Assembly: GCA_001970855.1 (NCBI GenBank)
Contig: LSSN01000075.1
Span: forward strand, 1 to 12,963
Direction: 5' to 3'
DNA from: Smittium culicis
Lineage: Eukaryota; Kickxellomycota; Harpellomycetes; Harpellales; Legeriomycetaceae
Length of the DNA stretch: 12,963 bases
Positions 9,611 through 12,963 of this stretch are shown piece by piece. Each line of letters starts with the position of its first letter. Position 1 is the first letter of the stretch. A program made the translations under genes and the position numbers. Below the pieces are notes generated by a model, which saw only the letters and a list, made by a program, of their open reading frames with translations, was not told the origin of the DNA and did no database searches.

Positions 9611-9899
9611 CCATATGGAGGATTCTGAACGAAGAGAGAACTTTTTTTCAGATTAAAATTATTATGCCAAACATTTTAAATGTTTTATTTTTATTGTTTG
9701 GAGCGTAAAAGGCTTAATTATTTATTCAATATACTTTTTTTTTTGTCTCAGAGTTACTTAATTCAATATAATTTGAAATTATTATTTGCTAATATAAATG
9801 GTTTTGGATTTTTATTTAATAATAATTAATTATAAATTTTTATACACTGCAGCTCTTTGTGCGTAATATCACTCTCTTCATGAAGAATCTCCCATATGG
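9611..9899. mobile_element. 289-bp inverted-repeat element (MITE-like)
   Basis: The arm at 9611-9638 (CCATATGGAGGATTCTGAAC...) and the arm at 9872-9899 (...AAGAATCTCCCATATGG) are inverted repeats matching at 23 of 28 positions, with perfect eight-base ends CCATATGG. The interior is AT-rich and non-coding. Outside the arms, TTTTG on the left and TAAAT on the right show no clear target duplication, so the superfamily is unknown. Sequences like one arm occur alone near 6938, 8637 and 10103-10123, which suggests a dispersed family. Confidence 0.55.
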
Positions 9900-10502
9900 T
9901 AAATCCTGAAAAATGAGGAAATCTTTCAGTAATACTATTTTATTTGCCTGAATACTCCAATATCATAAATATGGTTGATTAAAATGACGAAGAATTTCAT
10001 TTTGGATTTTATTTGCTAAAAATAATATCGATATTATATATTGGGTGTTAATTTTTTATGCGATTTTTATGACATAACTCTATGTGACTAAGAGCGCACC
10101 CTTGGTTAAGAATCTCCCAAATAGTACCATGCCCCACTCAATTGATGGGTTATAGAGCCTCTTTATTTACTAAATGAGATAATTTTTTATTTATGTAATT
10201 TTATTTAGGTGTAAAAGTAAAATCTTTTACTAATATGAAATGGTTATAAAGTATAAAAGATGGTTAGTGCTAGGCTGTTCTGGAGCCAACAACAATAAGC
10301 TTAATTAATAAACATAATTGGATAGCCCATGTATCAGATTATTACTAATGGATAAATTACTAAATAGTCAATAAATTTAAATTACTGTATATTTATTTAT
10401 CTACTTTTCATATTGTTTGATGTTTTTATTTTTGGACCAAGGCCCAAATGTAACATTTATTTTCCAATAAAAGAAATAAGAACTAAGTATTTAAAAATCT
10501 AA
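9900..10502. other. AT-rich stretch, no gene seen
   Basis: Contains one further arm-like sequence, GGTTAAGAATCTCCCAAATA (10104-10123), related to the right arm of the 9611-9899 element. Nothing else could be recognised on either strand. Confidence 0.5.
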
Positions 10503-10697
10503 TTAACCCTTTCCCGTTCAACACTCTTTAAAATATTCAATTTATTGATTCGTTTATCATTTAAAAGCAAATGTATTATTTGCTGTTATTTTCAACAAGC
10601 TAATATTTCTAAAGGACTCGGAATTAAAGTATTTTAATTGAACAAATTGGCTATAATAAGAGGGCCAAAAATATTCTACCGCCCATGAAAGGGTTAA
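10503..10697 (-). mobile_element. TTAA-type miniature element, best-preserved copy
   Basis: Bounded by TTAA at 10503-10506 and 10694-10697, 195 bp. The ends read CCCTTTCCCGTTCAACACTC on the left and, reverse complemented, CCCTTTCATGGGCGGTAG on the right. CCCTTTC is therefore the shared terminal inverted repeat, and the subterminal sequences distinguish the two ends. The core includes AATATTTCTAAAGGACTCGG and AATTAAAGTATTTTAATTG. An inverted copy is present at 12638-12833. It has no coding sequence. TTAA duplication and CCC...GGG ends are the hallmark of piggyBac-superfamily elements, and no transposase was found in the window. Strand follows the GGGCGGTAG-type end as the start. Confidence 0.75.
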
Positions 10698-10789
10698 GAT
10701 ACTTAAAACCATTTAGTCTTACGTTCTATTCAAGATTGGTTGGATAATTTTGGTATTGAAAAAAGGTCAGCTACCTCCGAAAGGGTTAA
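10698..10789 (-). mobile_element. Partial TTAA-type miniature element abutting the previous copy
   Basis: Ends at TTAA (10786-10789). Reverse complemented, it begins CCCTTTCGGAGGTAGCTGAC and continues CAATACCAAAATTATCC, matching the 7707 copy (CAATTGTATCAAAATTATC). It runs back only to the TTAA at 10694-10697 shared with the neighbouring full copy, so about half of the unit is missing. Both copies point the same way, in tandem. Confidence 0.55.
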
Positions 10790-11424
10790 CCAAAAATGAA
10801 AAACCCAACTTATGGTAAACCGTTTTGATTTATAGAAAAATAAACAATAGTAATTAGTTATATTAAAACCTTGCTTTGTTTTGATAAAATAATCAATTTA
10901 GTTACAGTATTTTGTTTGACTAGTTATTAGGCTAGTAAATGGTTTTGGTTTTGGTTTTGAGGTTTTAATTTATTTTATTGTTTAATATTGATAAAACTAA
11001 TTTTAAACATTTTTAAGGTGTTAATTTGTTTTGAAATATATTTTCTTAAAAGAATATGTTAGGATTATGCTTTTTCTTCTGTACCATAACTTGTAGTATT
11101 TATACAGGTTTGAATTATCGGTATTCTCCTGGTACTATTACCGGCTTACGTTACAGTTCGATGTATCATTATTATCATGTTTGTTTAAAAAAGTCTATTC
11201 TATATTATATTGCTGAGATTTATACTACCAGCAGAGCTATAAATAGTATTTAGTTTAATTTTGAGTATGAGATGTTTTTCAGTATCAATGTTTTATATCT
11301 TTAATATGTATAACCTGGTTTAGTAATAGGCTAAATTTATCTGATACACTTATTAAATAGCATAGTCTCATTTTAATAACTGAAGATATTTTAGTTTATT
11401 CAACTAAAAACAGCTAAACAGTTA
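10790..11424. other. AT-rich stretch without a supported gene
   Basis: A 65-codon open frame at 11056-11253 (plus) has no recognisable motif, an unbalanced composition rich in Tyr, Ser and Ile, and nothing coding-like around it. I do not annotate it as a gene. A short GGTTTT repeat lies at 10941-10966. Confidence 0.5.
10941..10966 (+). repeat. Short GGTTTT repeat
   Basis: Three consecutive GGTTTT units followed by GAGGTTTT. It is too short and isolated to be telomeric and is probably simple-sequence expansion. Confidence 0.8.
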
Positions 11425-11433
11425 CAGTAAACT

Positions 11434-11593
11434 CTCTGAGATGGCAGTGCTCTGAGATGGCAGTGCTCTGAGATGGCAGTGCTCTGAGATGGCAGTGCTC
11501 TGATATGGCAGTGCTCTGAGATGGCAGTGCTCTGAGATGGCAGTGCTCTGATATGGCAGTGCTTTGAGTTGGCAACTCTCTTAGATGGCAACT
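11434..11593 (+). repeat. 16-bp minisatellite, 10 units, derived from the element's terminal repeat
   Basis: Ten head-to-tail units of CTCTGAGATGGCAGTG. Units 1-4, 6 and 7 are identical, units 5 and 8 carry a single change (GATATGG), and units 9 and 10 (CTTTGAGTTGGCAACT and CTCTTAGATGGCAACT) are diverged. Unit 1 overlaps the terminal inverted repeat, and the right terminus contains the single-copy version CTCTATGAGTTGGCA, so the array grew from the terminus. The minus-strand open frame across it (11591-11400) is a by-product of the repeat and not a gene. A 16-bp unit would shift frame every copy. Confidence 0.97.
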
Positions 11594-12232
11594 TATTGTA
11601 AATTTAGTTGATGAATTTTCTATTTTTCGACTTTTCGGTTATCATCTGTTACTTTATAGTAAAATGATTGGCTTTTCATGGTGTATATTTATAATTTAAA
11701 ACACTATTATTGGTAAATAAGGACTATTTAGCACTAAAATCCTGGCCTGTAATTTAAGAGCTTTCTAAGTTGGAATTTTAAACTTTTTTTTCAAAATGGC
11801 TGTAATACACGCCAAAATTATATTTCTAATTTGGAAACTCATTTTTAATTAGCCTATCATCTTCTATTGCGTTTTTTATTTTTTTTTCAGGTTCTTTACC
11901 CTTTCGTACGCAGTAGACAAATGTTAATTTATCAAGTATAGCCAACTACATTTTATAAAAATAAAATAATTTCTAGATTCAAACGACTATTGGTATATTT
12001 AGTATAGCAACAAATAAAAAATGTTTTTATAAATAATATTAGATTCAATAAATCTGCTAATTATAAAAGCATTGACCAGGAAAAGGATAAACGAATATTT
12101 CTTGGACGCAAACTATTAGCCATCAATATTCGTAATTGGTTCTATGAAAAATTTTAAAAAGGCTAATTTTTCAAAGGCGAAACTTTATTGACAGGAAGAT
12201 TTTTATCTAGTTGAAATAAAAAAATACAAAAA

Positions 12233-12262
12233 TTCTGAATTGGCGAATTTGCCAACTCAGAA
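12233..12262. repeat. Subterminal hairpin in the right arm of the TA-flanked element
   Basis: TTCTGAATTGGC (12233-12244) faces GCCAACTCAGAA (12251-12262) with a 6-nt loop, 11 of 12 paired. The arms resemble the GAGTTGGCA motif of the terminal repeat and of the left-end minisatellite. Confidence 0.85.
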
Positions 12263-12265
12263 ATC

Positions 12266-12288
12266 ATTTGGCTCTTTTTGAGCCAAAT
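12266..12288. repeat. Second subterminal hairpin in the right arm
   Basis: ATTTGGCTC and GAGCCAAAT pair perfectly over 9 bp with a TTTTT loop, between the first hairpin and the right terminus. It resembles an intrinsic terminator, but in this eukaryotic, transposon context it is better read as subterminal structure. Confidence 0.85.
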
Positions 12289-12318
12289 TTCTTTATTGCC
12301 AACTCATAGAGTTTACTG

Positions 12319-12637
12319 TATTCTATTTTATTTATGTAATCTTTGATAATATTGAATTACATAATTCGTGAACGTCGCTGAGCAGTTAAATAATTATACA
12401 TCGTTTAGAAATAATGTTTTTGTTACGTTATTATTAAGACGATGGTTATGTAATCTTTTATTATCGACCAATTCGCTTACATTTCAGAATTATATTGCGC
12501 GTATTCCCAACAATAGGAATGAAGATTCAAGTAACATAAAAAAAGGTGCCCCAATTTTGTAAGGCTTGTAAGCATTTAACATTTTGTTGTACAAAACTCT
12601 TTAATGAAATTGTTCAATTGATAAATTAATTTTTTAA
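12319..12637. other. Stretch between two elements, no gene supported
   Basis: Contains a 64-codon open frame (12368-12562, plus) starting from a GTG. It has no recognisable domain, although its composition is a little less AT-biased than its surroundings, so it could be a remnant of transposase or host coding sequence. I could not align it to any family from memory. Confidence 0.45.
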
Positions 12638-12833
12638 TTTACCCTATCACGGGAAGTAGACTTTTTTTTATCTACCAAATATAGCCTACTGTATTCGGCT
12701 ACTATACTTTAATTCCGAGACCTTTAGAAATATTGGTTATCTGTATTTTAACAGAAATAATAAATTTAGTTATAAATCATAAACAAATCAATAAATTCTT
12801 TTTTTTTAAGAGTATTGAACGGGAAATGGTTAA
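12638..12833 (+). mobile_element. TTAA-type miniature element, inverted copy of 10503-10697
   Basis: Reverse complemented from TTAA (12830-12833) it reads CCATTTCCCGTTCAATACTC, then GAATTTATTGATTTGTTTAT, AATATTTCTAAAGGTCTCGG and AATTAAAGTAT. It ends in CTACTTCCCGTGATAGGGTA at about 12638-12657. This parallels the 10503-10697 copy over nearly its full length (196 versus 195 bp), with a drifted TTTA in place of TTAA at 12638-12641. The interior after AAAGTAT differs, including a TACAGTAGGCTA stretch, so this part has diverged or been rearranged. Confidence 0.72.
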
Positions 12834-12963
12834 ATTAGTTATCTGTTTCTATCCTACAATTAACCAATATTGTTTAGGTTCGCGAAATTAAACTATGACA
12901 TATAATGTAGCTGATTGTATTTGGTAGAATAAAAAAAAGTTAACTGTGCATAAAAGGATTAAG

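Larger units (their letters stand above)
11425..12318. mobile_element. Non-autonomous TA-flanked element, pogo/Tc1-like ends
   Basis: The left end CAGTAAACTCTCTGAGATGG (11425-11444) and the right end, reverse complemented from 12318, CAGTAAACTCTATGAGTTGG, match at 20 of 22 terminal positions. Each end is flanked by TA (11423-11424 and 12319-12320), the target duplication of Tc1/mariner-pogo elements, and CAGT...ACTG ends are typical of that superfamily. The 894-bp interior has no open frame resembling a DDE transposase, so the element is non-autonomous. The left arm is expanded into a minisatellite and the right arm holds two hairpins with TTGGC cores. I infer a pogo-like origin. The exact family needs a comparison. 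Confidence 0.78.

Noticed and set aside
8443..10697. A 2.25-kb element using the matching ends at 8443 and 10697
   Set aside because: Each of these ends has a nearer partner about 195 bp away, giving complete miniature copies, so the long pairing is only between members of the same family.
10941..10966. Telomeric repeat
   Set aside because: Only three to four GGTTTT-like units, internal and isolated, and not the usual fungal telomere unit.
11056..11253. 65-residue protein on the plus strand
   Set aside because: No motif, no neighbouring exon evidence and an odd composition. Frames of this length are expected by chance in several kilobases.
11400..11591. Small repetitive protein on the minus strand
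   Set aside because: The open frame is a consequence of the 16-bp array. It reads through terminal-repeat DNA of a transposable element and has no codon or homology support.
12266..12288. Bacterial-type rho-independent terminator
   Set aside because: The hairpin is followed by AT-rich sequence, but the window has spliceosomal introns and no bacterial operon, and the hairpin belongs to a transposon arm.
12368..12562. 64-residue protein on the plus strand, possibly a transposase end
   Set aside because: I could not match it to piggyBac or other transposase signatures, and it begins at a GTG rather than an ATG.
10507..12829. One 2.3-kb piggyBac-like transposon with long terminal inverted repeats
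   Set aside because: The inverted similarity stops where the 195-bp miniature copies stop, and each copy has its own inner TTAA-like border. The two ends are better explained as two separate miniature elements. No transposase reading frame lies between them.

Overview
This window looks like AT-rich fungal nuclear DNA. The evidence is a multi-intron cytochrome P450 gene with short GT...AG introns, a decayed DIRS-type tyrosine-recombinase retrotransposon, and several small TTAA- and TA-flanked repeat elements. From memory, the retrotransposon fragments (gag, reverse transcriptase/RNase H, tyrosine recombinase) read most like elements of zygomycete fungi (Mucoromycota in the broad sense, possibly Glomeromycotina). 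That placement is inference and was not checked against any database.

Layout. Positions 1 to about 3090 hold the remains of a DIRS-like retrotransposon on the minus strand. In its own 5'-to-3' order it has gag (about 2980-2310), reverse transcriptase and RNase H (about 2300-430) and the start of a tyrosine recombinase (about 375-1), cut by the window edge. It carries many stops and frameshifts, and the YxDD catalytic pair has been replaced, so it is dead. Base composition changes sharply to very AT-rich just beyond it, near 3090-3170.

Positions 6111-3701 (minus strand) hold the one convincing intact gene. It is a cytochrome P450 that can be assembled from 14 exons separated by 13 introns of 46-105 nt into 486 codons with consistent phases. 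It has an N-terminal membrane anchor, an ExxR motif, a PERH motif and a cysteine at the heme-ligand position. The heme-binding loop around that cysteine is far from the consensus.

From 6112 to the end no protein gene can be supported. The region is a graveyard of short elements. One family of about 195 bp miniature elements, with TTAA flanks and CCCTTTC-type termini (piggyBac-like), has copies at 7707-7900, 8443-8635, 10503-10697 and 12638-12833 and a half copy at 10698-10789. A 289 bp inverted-repeat element lies at 9611-9899. An 894 bp TA-flanked, CAGT...ACTG-ended (pogo/Tc1-like) non-autonomous element lies at 11425-12318. Its left end has expanded into a 16-bp minisatellite built from its own terminal repeat.

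The genes do not form a pathway. The picture is one accessory oxidative-metabolism gene flanked by transposon debris. I found no CRISPR array, rRNA, tRNA or convincing undescribed system. The most unusual items are the P450 heme loop, the terminus-derived minisatellite and the dense TTAA miniature-element family.
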